From: Prochlorococcus marinus str. MIT 9515
Lineage (GTDB): Bacteria; Cyanobacteriota; Cyanobacteriia; PCC-6307; Cyanobiaceae
Assembly: GCF_000015665.1 (NCBI RefSeq)
Contig: NC_008817.1
Span: forward strand, 1,640,177-1,704,176
Length of the DNA stretch: 64,000 nucleotides
Reading direction: 5' to 3'
Part shown: positions 27,329-36,434 of the stretch, one piece after another
How positions within the stretch are numbered: position 1 is the stretch's first letter
Layout of the letters: each line of letters opens with the position of its first letter
Translations under genes and position numbers: made by a program
Notes under the pieces: generated by a model
The model's input: the letters and a program-made list of their open reading frames with translations, nothing else
What the model was told of the DNA's origin: nothing
Database searches by the model: none

Positions 27329-29137
27329 ATGCGAAACAAAATTTGTGAAGAACTCAATAAGTCTGATATTGGGAAAGAAGTTAATTTATGTGGATGGGTA
27401 GACCGAAGAAGAGATCATGGTGGAGTGATTTTTATCGATTTGCGTGATCACAGTGGATTTATGCAAATCACTATTAATCCTGAAGATGGTGAGACTCTTT
27501 TTAAACAAGCTGAAATTCTAAGAAATGAAACTGTGATAATGGTTAATGGAATTGTTAATGAAAGACCAAAGGATTCAATCAATAAAAATATAATCACTGG
27601 GGAGTTAGAACTAAAAGTTCAAGATTTACAAATTCTTAATCAAATTAAAAATAATTTACCATTTCCTGTCTCAGTGCATGATTATGAGAATACGAAAGAA
27701 GAACTTAGATTAAAATATCGATATTTAGATATAAGAAGAGGAAAATTACTCGAAAATTTAAAAACAAGACATAAGATTATTAAAGCAATAAGAAATTATC
27801 TTGATAATTCTGGATTTACAGAGGTTGAAACACCATTACTTACAAAATCGACTCCGGAAGGGGCTAGAGATTTTTTAGTTCCAGCTAGGCTTTCAAATGG
27901 TGATTTTTTTGCTTTACCACAATCTCCTCAATTATTTAAACAACTTTTAATGGTAGGAGGATTAGACAAGTACTATCAAATCGCAAAATGTTTCCGTGAT
28001 GAAGACCTAAGAGCAGATAGACAACCAGAATTTACTCAGCTTGATATTGAAATGAGTTTTGTAAGTGAAGAAGAAATCATTGCTTTTAATGAAAAACTAA
28101 TAAAACATATATGGAAAAATGTACTCAATATAAACTTAAATGAGGATTTCCCAAGAATGTCTTGGCAAGAAGCAATGGACAACTATGGAACAGACAGACC
28201 AGATACGAGATATGGAATGTTACTTAAAAATTTAGGCGAGATACTTGGCAATATTGGTTTTAACATTTTCACCAAAGCAATACAGATGGGGGGAGCAATA
28301 AAATCTATAACTATTAAAAATGGCAATTCAAGTATTAGTAACGTACGTATCAAACCTGGAGGGGATATTTTTAAAGTTGCCCAAGAAGCAGGTGCTGGAG
28401 GTTTAGCCTTCATAAGGGTTAAAGGAGATGAACTTGAAACAATTGGAGCAATAAAAAATAATTTAAACAAAGATCATATTTCTAATATTTTAAAAATTAC
28501 CGAAGCAGAAGATGGAGATTTAATTCTTTTAGGAGCAGGAAGCACAAAAATTGTAAATCAATCACTAGATAGAGTAAGACAATATATTGCAAAAGATTTA
28601 AATCTTTTAGAAAATCAAAAAGCGCAATCGCAATGGAATTTTTTATGGATCACTGACTTTCCTATGTTTGAAATGAATGAAGAAGAAAAAAGGTTTGAAG
28701 CTTTACACCATCCTTTTTGTTCTCCTAAAAATGTAAAGTTTGAAGATAAAAAAGAATTAACAAAAAAAATAGAAACCTCAACTGCATATGCTTATGACTT
28801 AGTACTAAATGGATTAGAGTTAGGAGGAGGTTCATTGCGTATACATCAAGCTGAAATGCAAAAAGAAGTTCTCAGAACAGTTGGATTAACAGATCATCAA
28901 ATTGATGAGAAATTTGGGTTTTTAATTGAAGCTCTTGAAATGGGTGCTCCGCCTCATGGAGGCATCGCCTTTGGATTAGATCGCATAACAATGCTGATTT
29001 TGGGAGTAGATTCAATAAGAGAAACAATTGCTTTTCCAAAAAATCAACAAGCCAAATGTCTATTAACTAATGCACCTTCAAATGTCTCCAAATCACAATT
29101 AAAAGAATTAGATATTGAAATAACAATTGATGAATAA
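27329..29137 (+). CDS. aspS: Aspartyl-tRNA synthetase
   Basis: A 602-residue class II synthetase of the bacterial type. An OB-fold (about 1-105, with [20 protein letters not shown]) is followed by motif 2 [21 protein letters not shown], the GAD insertion domain, and motif 3 [15 protein letters not shown]. It charges tRNA-Asp, and if non-discriminating also tRNA-Asn for GatCAB; sequence reading alone does not decide that. It is in the long plus-strand run between gcvT and pyrG. Length matches bacterial AspRS. Confidence 0.98.
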   Translation: MRNKICEELNKSDIGKEVNLCGWVDRRRDHGGVIFIDLRDHSGFMQITINPEDGETLFKQAEILRNETVIMVNGIVNERPKDSINKNIITGELELKVQDLQILNQIKNNLPFPVSVHDYENTKEELRLKYRYLDIRRGKLLENLKTRHKIIKAIRNYLDNSGFTEVETPLLTKSTPEGARDFLVPARLSNGDFFALPQSPQLFKQLLMVGGLDKYYQIAKCFRDEDLRADRQPEFTQLDIEMSFVSEEEIIAFNEKLIKHIWKNVLNINLNEDFPRMSWQEAMDNYGTDRPDTRYGMLLKNLGEILGNIGFNIFTKAIQMGGAIKSITIKNGNSSISNVRIKPGGDIFKVAQEAGAGGLAFIRVKGDELETIGAIKNNLNKDHISNILKITEAEDGDLILLGAGSTKIVNQSLDRVRQYIAKDLNLLENQKAQSQWNFLWITDFPMFEMNEEEKRFEALHHPFCSPKNVKFEDKKELTKKIETSTAYAYDLVLNGLELGGGSLRIHQAEMQKEVLRTVGLTDHQIDEKFGFLIEALEMGAPPHGGIAFGLDRITMLILGVDSIRETIAFPKNQQAKCLLTNAPSNVSKSQLKELDIEITIDE

Positions 29138-29211
29138 ACTATTTATGGATGATCAATAATTTTTTTGTTTAAATAAAATATAAGGAGGTTGTGCTTAATT
29201 AAAAATATTTA

Positions 29212-30822
29212 ATGTCAAAATTTGTTTTTGTTACTGGGGGAGTTGTTTCTAGCATTGGTAAAGGTATTGTTGCCGCAAGCTTAGGAAGATTATTAAAGTC
29301 AAGAGGATATAGCGTTTCAATACTCAAATTAGATCCTTATCTCAATGTTGACCCTGGAACAATGAGCCCTTTTCAGCATGGTGAAGTTTTCGTGACAGAA
29401 GATGGGGCTGAAACAGATTTAGATTTAGGACACTATGAAAGATTTACTGACACTGCAATGACTCGCTTAAATAGTGTCACAACAGGATCTATATATCAAG
29501 CAGTCATTAATAAAGAAAGAAGAGGTAGTTACAATGGGGGCACAGTGCAAGTTATTCCTCACATAACAGGTGAAATAAGAGAAAGGATTCATAGAGTAGC
29601 ATCTAACAGCAATGCTGATATTGTTATCACTGAAATTGGTGGAACAGTAGGAGATATTGAATCTCTGCCATTTTTAGAGGCAATAAGAGAATTTAAAAAT
29701 GACGTTAATAAAAATGATGTTACGTATATCCATGTAACTTTACTCCCATATATCAAAACTTCAGGTGAAATAAAAACTAAACCTACTCAACATTCTGTTA
29801 AAGAATTAAGATCAATCGGCATACAACCAGATTTACTTGTATGCAGAAGTGATAAAGAAATTAACGACAGTCTTAAAAGAAAACTTAGTGGTTTCTGCGG
29901 AGTTAATCTTAATTGTGTAATTGAAGCATTGGATGCTGACAGTATTTATTCTGTCCCACTTTCATTAAAAAAAGAGGGTTTATGTAAAGAGACTTTGAGA
30001 TGTCTAGATCTAGAGGATAAGGAATGTGATTTAGAAAGTTGGGAAAAAATAATTCATAATCTTAGAAATCCTGGTAACCCTATAAAAGTTGCTTTAGTTG
30101 GAAAATATATAGAACTTGGTGACGCATATCTTTCAGTAGTGGAAGCATTAAGACATGCTTGCATTGAACAAAAGGCTTTCTTAGATTTGCATTGGGTCAG
30201 TGCTGAAATGATCGAAGAGAAATCAGCCGAAGAGTATTTACATGATGTTGATGCAATTGTTGTACCGGGAGGATTTGGAAATAGAGGAGTAAATGGAAAG
30301 ATTGCATCAATAAAATTTGCAAGAGAAAAAAAAATTCCTTTCCTAGGTTTATGTTTAGGTATGCAATGTGCAGTAATAGAGTGGGCCAGAAATGTGGTCC
30401 AATTACCGGGCGCATCTAGCTCGGAATTAGACCCAGAGTCTGAGAATCCTGTTATACATTTATTACCAGAACAAGAAGATATTGTTGATCTAGGAGGCAC
30501 TATGAGATTAGGAGTTTATCCTTGCAGACTTCAAAAAAATACAACTGGTAAGGAACTTTATAATGAAGATGTTATATATGAGAGACATAGACATAGATAC
30601 GAATTTAATAATTTCTACAAACAAATTTTTGTAGATTCTGGATACAAAATCAGTGGTACATCACCTGATGGCAGATTAGTAGAGTTGATTGAGTTAGTTA
30701 ATCATCCATATTTTTTAGCATGCCAATACCATCCTGAATTCTTATCGAGACCAGGAAAGCCCCATCCTTTATTTAAAGGCTTGATAAAAGCATCTCGAGA
30801 AAAATTAGAGCAATCAAAATAA
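29212..30822 (+). CDS. pyrG: CTP synthase
   Basis: A 536-residue enzyme that aminates UTP to CTP with glutamine. The synthetase domain begins [17 protein letters not shown] with its P-loop. The glutaminase domain has the nucleophile C381 in FLGLCLGMQ, and the HPE of YHPEFLSRP supplies the rest of the triad. [14 protein letters not shown] and [13 protein letters not shown] are family signatures. It is preceded by AAGGAGG about 30 bases upstream, an unusually complete Shine-Dalgarno-like run for this genome, though too distant for the annotated ATG. The next gene, queE, follows after 26 bases. Confidence 0.98.
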   Translation: MSKFVFVTGGVVSSIGKGIVAASLGRLLKSRGYSVSILKLDPYLNVDPGTMSPFQHGEVFVTEDGAETDLDLGHYERFTDTAMTRLNSVTTGSIYQAVINKERRGSYNGGTVQVIPHITGEIRERIHRVASNSNADIVITEIGGTVGDIESLPFLEAIREFKNDVNKNDVTYIHVTLLPYIKTSGEIKTKPTQHSVKELRSIGIQPDLLVCRSDKEINDSLKRKLSGFCGVNLNCVIEALDADSIYSVPLSLKKEGLCKETLRCLDLEDKECDLESWEKIIHNLRNPGNPIKVALVGKYIELGDAYLSVVEALRHACIEQKAFLDLHWVSAEMIEEKSAEEYLHDVDAIVVPGGFGNRGVNGKIASIKFAREKKIPFLGLCLGMQCAVIEWARNVVQLPGASSSELDPESENPVIHLLPEQEDIVDLGGTMRLGVYPCRLQKNTTGKELYNEDVIYERHRHRYEFNNFYKQIFVDSGYKISGTSPDGRLVELIELVNHPYFLACQYHPEFLSRPGKPHPLFKGLIKASREKLEQSK

Positions 30823-30848
30823 TATTATTTATTTTTTTGCATTAAATA

Positions 30849-31520
30849 ATGACAAATTTCTTACCATTAGTAGAAAAATTTCATTCATTACAAGGGGAGG
30901 GCTTTCATACAGGTCAAAGTGCATTTTTTATACGACTAGCTGGCTGTAACGTTGGATGTCCATGGTGCGATACTAAACATTCTTGGGATAAAGAAAAATT
31001 TCCTTTAATATCAATTCAAGAAATCATAAATGAAATAAAAAGGGCTCGAAAACAAGGGGCATCTTTTTTAGTAATAACTGGTGGTGAGCCTTTACATCAT
31101 AACTTAGATAATTTATGCCAAGCTATCAATGAAGAAACTTCTACGGAAAATCAAAGCCCAATTAAGATTCATATTGAAACCAGTGGTGTAAGCAATTTGT
31201 CAGGTAGTTTTGATTGGATTACTTTATCTCCTAAAAGACACCAACCCCCAAAAACTTATTTTTTGAAAAATTGTAATGAATTAAAAATAATTATCAATGA
31301 TCAAAAAGATATTGATTTTGCAATCGATATAAAGCAAGAAATTATGAATAAGTATCAGAATTCTTCATCAACAAAGAATTTTTATAAGTTGGATAAAAAA
31401 TATTATTTACAACCTGCATGGCAAAACGATGATGGGTTTTCCCTTACAATTGATTTTATTAAAAATAATCCTGAATGGAATTTGAGTCTTCAAACACATA
31501 AGTACTTAAAAATCAAATAA
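30849..31520 (+). CDS. queE: 7-carboxy-7-deazaguanine synthase
   Basis: A 223-residue radical SAM enzyme. C33-x3-C37-x2-C40 (AGCNVGCPWC) holds the 4Fe-4S cluster, in the short radical SAM form typical of QueE, and FHSLQGEGFHTG precedes it as in the family. TGGEPL is the SAM-binding GGE motif. It contracts carboxy-tetrahydropterin to the 7-deazaguanine ring, the key step toward preQ0 and queuosine in tRNA. It sits 5 bases before queC, the next enzyme. Confidence 0.95.
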   Translation: MTNFLPLVEKFHSLQGEGFHTGQSAFFIRLAGCNVGCPWCDTKHSWDKEKFPLISIQEIINEIKRARKQGASFLVITGGEPLHHNLDNLCQAINEETSTENQSPIKIHIETSGVSNLSGSFDWITLSPKRHQPPKTYFLKNCNELKIIINDQKDIDFAIDIKQEIMNKYQNSSSTKNFYKLDKKYYLQPAWQNDDGFSLTIDFIKNNPEWNLSLQTHKYLKIK

Positions 31521-31525
31521 TTTAT

Positions 31526-32200
31526 ATGAATTTAGAAAACAAATCTGCAGTAATTTTATTATCGGGTGGCTTAGATTCTTCAACTGTCACAGGCTTAGCA
31601 AAAGCCTCCAAGGCAAAGATATTTGGCCTATCATTTGATTACGGTCAAAGACATAAAAAAGAACTCAATTCCGCATTAACGATAGCTAAACACTTTGCAA
31701 TAGAAGAATTCAAAATCGTAAAGCTTGACCTCTCTTTATGGGGAGGTTCATCCCTTACTGATACAAAAAAAGATTTACCTATCGAAGGTGTTCAACTAAA
31801 TACAATTCCCAATACATATGTACCGGGAAGAAATACAATCTTTATTTCTGTTGCGTTAAGTTATGCTGAAGCCATTAACGCTGATTTAATAGGCTTAGGT
31901 GTTAACGCGCTAGATTATTCTGGATATCCTGATTGCAGGCCTGACTATATTAAAAAATTTCAAGAATTAGCTTATCTTGCTAACAAAAGAGGAAGAGAAG
32001 ATAATCCAATTAAACTTTGGACGCCATTAATAGATTTAAATAAAGAGGATATTATTCAATTAGCTTTTGATCATAATGTTCCCTTAGAAAAAACATGGAG
32101 TTGTTATTCAGGTAATTTAAAACCCTGTGGGAAATGTGATAGTTGCAGAATAAGACAAACAGCCTATAAAAAATGGCAAATTAAACAAAATGAATATTAA
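31526..32200 (+). CDS. queC: 7-cyano-7-deazaguanine (preQ0) synthase
   Basis: A 224-residue PP-loop ATPase. SGGLDSS (13-19) is the ATP pyrophosphatase loop. Four cysteines near the end, C193, C201, C204 and C207 (CYSG...PCGKCDSC), bind zinc as in QueC. It converts 7-carboxy-7-deazaguanine to preQ0 with ammonia and ATP. The last 11 bases overlap the start of pabB, so translation of the two is probably linked. Confidence 0.95.
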   Translation: MNLENKSAVILLSGGLDSSTVTGLAKASKAKIFGLSFDYGQRHKKELNSALTIAKHFAIEEFKIVKLDLSLWGGSSLTDTKKDLPIEGVQLNTIPNTYVPGRNTIFISVALSYAEAINADLIGLGVNALDYSGYPDCRPDYIKKFQELAYLANKRGREDNPIKLWTPLIDLNKEDIIQLAFDHNVPLEKTWSCYSGNLKPCGKCDSCRIRQTAYKKWQIKQNEY

Positions 32201-33509
32201 AACAAAAAAATTATCTAAGTGGATTGATCCAGAATTAATTGCAAATCATTTGGCCTTGAAATTTGGAGAACATGGGTTGTCCTGGTTAGATAGTGATGGA
32301 AAAGATAATGGGAAATGGTCAATAATGGGAGTGAACCCAAAAAAAATAATTTCTTCAGGAAATATAAATAATTTAGATATTGGTAATAACCCTTTTTTAA
32401 AATTAAAAAAAATTGAGAAAGGTTTTTGGATTGGATGGCTCAACTTTGAAGCTGGGGCTTATATTGAGCCAAAAAATCCATGGAAAAATCATGAAATATC
32501 TACTTTATGGATTGCATCGTATGATCCAATTATAAAATTTAATCTAATTTCAAATGAAATACTGCTTGAGGGAACAAATTCTGCTGAATTAAGTAAATAT
32601 GAAAAAATAATTTATGATATCGATCCTGAAAAAGAAAAAAATTCTATAAATAAAATTTTTAAATTTGATTTTTCAAAAATTAATTTACTAAAAATAAGCA
32701 ATCAATTTCAGAAAAATATTTTAAGAATTAAGCAATTAATATCTATAGGAGACATTTTTCAGGCAAATCTAACAACAAAATGTGAAGTTGAAGCTTTAGA
32801 AACTTTTAGTTATCTAAATTTATATTTAAAAATAAGAAGCAAACTACCTGCGCCTTTTGGAGGAATAATAATAAATAAATCAAAGGGTATTAACGAAGCA
32901 GTATTATCAACCTCCCCTGAAAGATTTTTAAAAATAGACAAAGAGGGATATGTTGAATCAAGACCTATCAAAGGCACAAGGTCTAGACATCAAGATGAAA
33001 ACCAAGATGCGTTAAATGCCATAGATTTGATAACTAATGAGAAAGATAGAGCTGAAAATATTATGATTGTAGACCTCTTGAGAAATGATTTGAGCAAAGT
33101 ATGCGAAGTAGGAAGTATTGAAGTGCCGGAGATATTAAAACTTGAAAGTTATTTAAAAGTCCATCATCTTACATCTGTGATTAGAGGAAAGTTAAAAAAA
33201 AATAAAAGTTGGGTAGACTTACTAATTGCTTGTTGGCCAGGGGGTTCTATCACAGGTGCTCCAAAATTAAGGTCCTGCCAAAGACTTTTTGAAATAGAAA
33301 ATAGTAGCAGAGGACCTTATTGTGGATCCTTTATAAAATTAGACTGGCATGGAGAATTTGATAGCAATATACTCATAAGATCATTTATCGTAAAAAATCA
33401 GAAAATTCAAATATCTGCTGGATGCGGAATAGTAAATGATTCTGATCCAAAAGAGGAATTAAACGAACTAAAATGGAAACTTTTACCTTTAATTGATTCA
33501 TTGAAATGA
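32190..33509 (+). CDS. pabB: Aminodeoxychorismate synthase component I
   Basis: A 439-residue chorismate-binding enzyme. The motif RPIKGTR has lysine K261 where TrpE has alanine; that lysine is the covalent residue in PabB and tells the two apart. GDIFQANLTT, ENIMIVDLLRNDL and PGGSITGAPK are the other family signatures. With a PabA-type glutaminase it makes 4-amino-4-deoxychorismate for folate. It overlaps queC upstream by 11 bases and pabC downstream by 4 (ATGA). The glutaminase subunit is not in the window; it may be shared with tryptophan synthesis. Confidence 0.92.
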   Translation: MNIKTKKLSKWIDPELIANHLALKFGEHGLSWLDSDGKDNGKWSIMGVNPKKIISSGNINNLDIGNNPFLKLKKIEKGFWIGWLNFEAGAYIEPKNPWKNHEISTLWIASYDPIIKFNLISNEILLEGTNSAELSKYEKIIYDIDPEKEKNSINKIFKFDFSKINLLKISNQFQKNILRIKQLISIGDIFQANLTTKCEVEALETFSYLNLYLKIRSKLPAPFGGIIINKSKGINEAVLSTSPERFLKIDKEGYVESRPIKGTRSRHQDENQDALNAIDLITNEKDRAENIMIVDLLRNDLSKVCEVGSIEVPEILKLESYLKVHHLTSVIRGKLKKNKSWVDLLIACWPGGSITGAPKLRSCQRLFEIENSSRGPYCGSFIKLDWHGEFDSNILIRSFIVKNQKIQISAGCGIVNDSDPKEELNELKWKLLPLIDSLK

Positions 33510-34333
33510 CGATAAGTATAGGCTGGCATAAAGATCAATGGCTAAAAATTGAAGATATTTGTATCTCAGCAAATGATAGAGGTCTAAAGTTTGGCGATGG
33601 AATATTCGAAACTATTTTGATAAAAAATAATAATGCTATTTTGTTAGACGAACATCTTCACAGATTAGAAAATAGTAGCAAAATTTTAAATATAGATTTT
33701 AATATTAATAAATTCTATTTAAAAAAAATTATTAGTCTAGGTATAAAAAAATTATCTCTTAAGAATAATCAATTAGGCTCTATAAGAATTAACTACAGTA
33801 GGGGTTTAAATAAAGGGAGGTCAATAAGAATTAGAAACAGTATAGAAGAGAACAATAGCAATAATTTATGGATTGAATTTTATATAATAGAATCTAATTT
33901 TTCTCCAATTAGTACTTTCATTAGTCAAACCGAAAAAAGAAATCAATATAGTTTAATTAATCAATGTAAAACGTTTTCATATAATCAATCAATACAAGTT
34001 TTATTAGAAGCTAAAACAAAATCATTTGATGACTGTTTAATGTTAAATACAACCAATGAATTATGTTGTGGCAGTACTTTTAATATATTACTAAAAAGGA
34101 ATAATATATGGTTCACACCAAGAAAAGAAAGTGGTTGTCTTCAAGGAATTATGGTTAGTAAGGCTAAAAAATTAAAACTAATAAAAGAAGATTTAATCCT
34201 TCCGAAATTTTATAAAGATGATATTTTAATTGCAATCAACAGCTTATCTTGTAGACAAATTAAAAAAGTTAATGAGATAGAATTTATATCAACTTTTGAT
34301 CCAAAATATTTCTGGGAATTATTATATAATTAA
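33506..34333 (+). CDS. pabC: Class IV aminotransferase-fold enzyme, probable aminodeoxychorismate lyase
   Basis: A 275-residue fold type IV PLP protein. NDRGLKFGDGIFETI near the start and LLDEHLHRLENSSKIL are family marks. CKTFSYNQ supplies the likely PLP lysine, and LNTTNELCCGSTFNIL matches the PabC-type cofactor loop. It would release pyruvate from aminodeoxychorismate to give p-aminobenzoate, which fits its coupling to pabB. Branched-chain and D-amino acid transaminases share the fold, so context carries much of the call. It ends 8 bases from the convergent cobA. Confidence 0.82.
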   Translation: MTISIGWHKDQWLKIEDICISANDRGLKFGDGIFETILIKNNNAILLDEHLHRLENSSKILNIDFNINKFYLKKIISLGIKKLSLKNNQLGSIRINYSRGLNKGRSIRIRNSIEENNSNNLWIEFYIIESNFSPISTFISQTEKRNQYSLINQCKTFSYNQSIQVLLEAKTKSFDDCLMLNTTNELCCGSTFNILLKRNNIWFTPRKESGCLQGIMVSKAKKLKLIKEDLILPKFYKDDILIAINSLSCRQIKKVNEIEFISTFDPKYFWELLYN

Positions 34334-34341
34334 TATTATTT

Positions 34342-35127
34342 TTAATCTGTTAAAAAAGCATTAGGTAGATTAGTTATATAATTATTAACTTTAAAATCAA
34401 CAATCCTACCAATAACAACAATTGATGGTGAAGTAAAACCTTTTAGCCTAATATTCTCTACTAGGTTTTTTAATTCTGAAATTAAGCATTTTTGATTATT
34501 CAAAGTTGCTTCTTGAATAACAGCACATTTGGTATTTTTATCCAAACCACCTAAAATTAATTCACTAACAATAAATTCAATATTTCTTATTCCCATATAA
34601 ATTACTAAACCATCAGATGATTGAGATAATGCTCTCCAGTTAACATTCTTTTTATCCTTATTTATATGTTCATGACCTGTCACGAAAGTTATTGAGCTGC
34701 CTGCTTCTCGATGAGTTAATGGAATTCCATAATAAGTAGGAGCCGCTATACCTGAAGTTATACCTGGTACTATTTCGATTGAAATCCCATTTTTTTCTAA
34801 GAAAGATACTTCTTCACCTCCTCTTGAAAAAACAAATGGATCTCCTCCTTTGAGTCTTACAACTGTCTTTCCTTCTTTTGCTAATTTTAAAATTAGGGAA
34901 TTTGTATCAGATTGGGGAACTGAACACTTACCAGCCCTCTTCCCTACATTAAATATTTCAGCCTTTTTATTAGTTTCTTTTATTATTTCTGCAGAGATCA
35001 GAGCATCATGCACTAATACATCACAACTTTTTATAAGTCGTAAGGCTTTTAGTGTCAACAGCTCAGGATCACCAGGCCCTGCGCCAACTAAATAAACTAT
35101 TCCGGGCACATTAATCTCCATTAACAA
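34342..35127 (-). CDS. cobA: Uroporphyrinogen-III C-methyltransferase
   Basis: A 261-residue SAM-dependent methyltransferase. VYLVGAGPGDPELLTLKA (11-28) and VVRLKGGDPFVFSRGGEE are the two SUMT signatures, with GITSGIAAPTYYGIPLTHR further on. It makes precorrin-2, the branch from heme and chlorophyll to siroheme and cobalamin. It lacks the CysG oxidase-chelatase part, as usual in cyanobacteria. Its start region is divergent from an MFS transporter with about 40 bases between. ATGs at codons 1 and 3 are both possible. Confidence 0.94.
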   Translation of the reverse strand: MLMEINVPGIVYLVGAGPGDPELLTLKALRLIKSCDVLVHDALISAEIIKETNKKAEIFNVGKRAGKCSVPQSDTNSLILKLAKEGKTVVRLKGGDPFVFSRGGEEVSFLEKNGISIEIVPGITSGIAAPTYYGIPLTHREAGSSITFVTGHEHINKDKKNVNWRALSQSSDGLVIYMGIRNIEFIVSELILGGLDKNTKCAVIQEATLNNQKCLISELKNLVENIRLKGFTSPSIVVIGRIVDFKVNNYITNLPNAFLTD

Positions 35128-35166
35128 GTATGGTAGTAGAAGAAAATCGTATTGTAGATAAATATC

Positions 35167-36417
35167 GTGAAAAAAAGTTTATTTAAGCCAAGTAGGAAAT
35201 TCACATTATTCAGTGCTTTTATAACTCTCTTAAATGATCGTTTAAGTGAAAGTATTCTTTTGCCTATTTTACCTTCTTTTGTTTTACTTTTTGATTCAAA
35301 AGCAAGTACTTACGGTTTACTATCCTGTACTTATCAATTAGCACAATTTACAGCTTCACCATTTATTGGGCTTATGAGTGACAGATATGGTAGAAGACCT
35401 GTAACACTATTTTGTATAACTGGCTCAATAATCGGAATCTCAATACTATCATTTACAGTTTTATTTGATTGGTCAAATTCAATAGCTACTATTCCCTTAT
35501 TTTTATTATTTATAGCAAGACTTATAGACGGGCTCAGTGGTGGGACTGCAGCAACAGCGACTACCATCCTTGCAGATATTTCTAGCCCTGAAAAAAGAGC
35601 CAAAACATTTGGACTTATTGGGGTTGCCTTTGGATTAAGTTTTTTCTTAGGAAATATATTTGTTGTAATTTTTGCTAAAAATACAAATAATAATTTCATT
35701 ATTCCCGTAATAATAGCTTCAATTATTCCAATTATTAACTTTATACTAGTCCTTTTTTATTTACCAGAAACTAAACCTCAAAACGAATTAAACAAATCAC
35801 CCCAAATGTTGAAAAATCCTTTAAAAAAATTATTTAAAGTATTTAAAGAAGATAAAATCAGAAAACTATCTCTAGCTTTTTTTATATATTTCATAGCTTT
35901 TACTGGACTAACGAACATTTTAATATTCTTCCTTCAAGAGTCTCTTAATTGGACAACTAAGGCATCAAGTGGAACTCTTGTCGTCGTAGGCGTGATAGCA
36001 ATAATTGTACAGGGTGGACTAATTGGTCCCTTAGTAAAAAGATTTGGCGAAATGAAACTCACCTTAATTGGTTCAGGTTTTATTCTTCTAGCATGTATCC
36101 TTTTGATAACTACCCCTAAAGAAAATGCGGCAATAAATATTTATTCTGCAGTATCATTTTTAGCCATAGGTGCAGGATTAATTACACCTACCTTGAGAGC
36201 ATTAATATCTAAAAAATTAGACGGAGATAACCAAGGATCGATATTAAGTAATTTACAAGGTCTTCAAAGTCTTGGAGGGGTATTAGGTATCGGTATGGCT
36301 GGGAGAGTTTATGACGATTTTGGTCCTAAAGCACCATTTATTGCAGGATCAATTATCTTAATTTTTATGATTTACCTTATTGCTGAAGGGAGAGGTAACA
36401 AAATTTCTTATAATTAA
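35167..36417 (+). CDS. Major facilitator superfamily transporter
   Basis: A 416-residue protein with about 12 hydrophobic segments. The loop between segments 2 and 3 reads GLMSDRYGRRPV, the MFS signature, and RLIDGLSGGTAATATTILAD follows as in the tetracycline-resistance-like DHA1 branch. A long basic cytoplasmic loop (around 215-235) splits the halves. It is likely a proton-coupled exporter; the substrate is not readable. Start is GTG at 35167, inside the divergent gap from cobA. It is followed 17 bases later by ppk. Confidence 0.88.
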   Translation: MKKSLFKPSRKFTLFSAFITLLNDRLSESILLPILPSFVLLFDSKASTYGLLSCTYQLAQFTASPFIGLMSDRYGRRPVTLFCITGSIIGISILSFTVLFDWSNSIATIPLFLLFIARLIDGLSGGTAATATTILADISSPEKRAKTFGLIGVAFGLSFFLGNIFVVIFAKNTNNNFIIPVIIASIIPIINFILVLFYLPETKPQNELNKSPQMLKNPLKKLFKVFKEDKIRKLSLAFFIYFIAFTGLTNILIFFLQESLNWTTKASSGTLVVVGVIAIIVQGGLIGPLVKRFGEMKLTLIGSGFILLACILLITTPKENAAINIYSAVSFLAIGAGLITPTLRALISKKLDGDNQGSILSNLQGLQSLGGVLGIGMAGRVYDDFGPKAPFIAGSIILIFMIYLIAEGRGNKISYN

Positions 36418-36434
36418 CTAATTAAACCACCTTA

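Noticed and set aside
30054..30500. 148-codon open frame on the minus strand
   Set aside because: It is opposite the glutaminase domain of pyrG and shows no recognisable domain.
35334..35699. 121-codon frame opposite the MFS transporter
   Set aside because: Hydrophobic membrane segments on the plus strand explain it; reverse frames of such genes often stay open.
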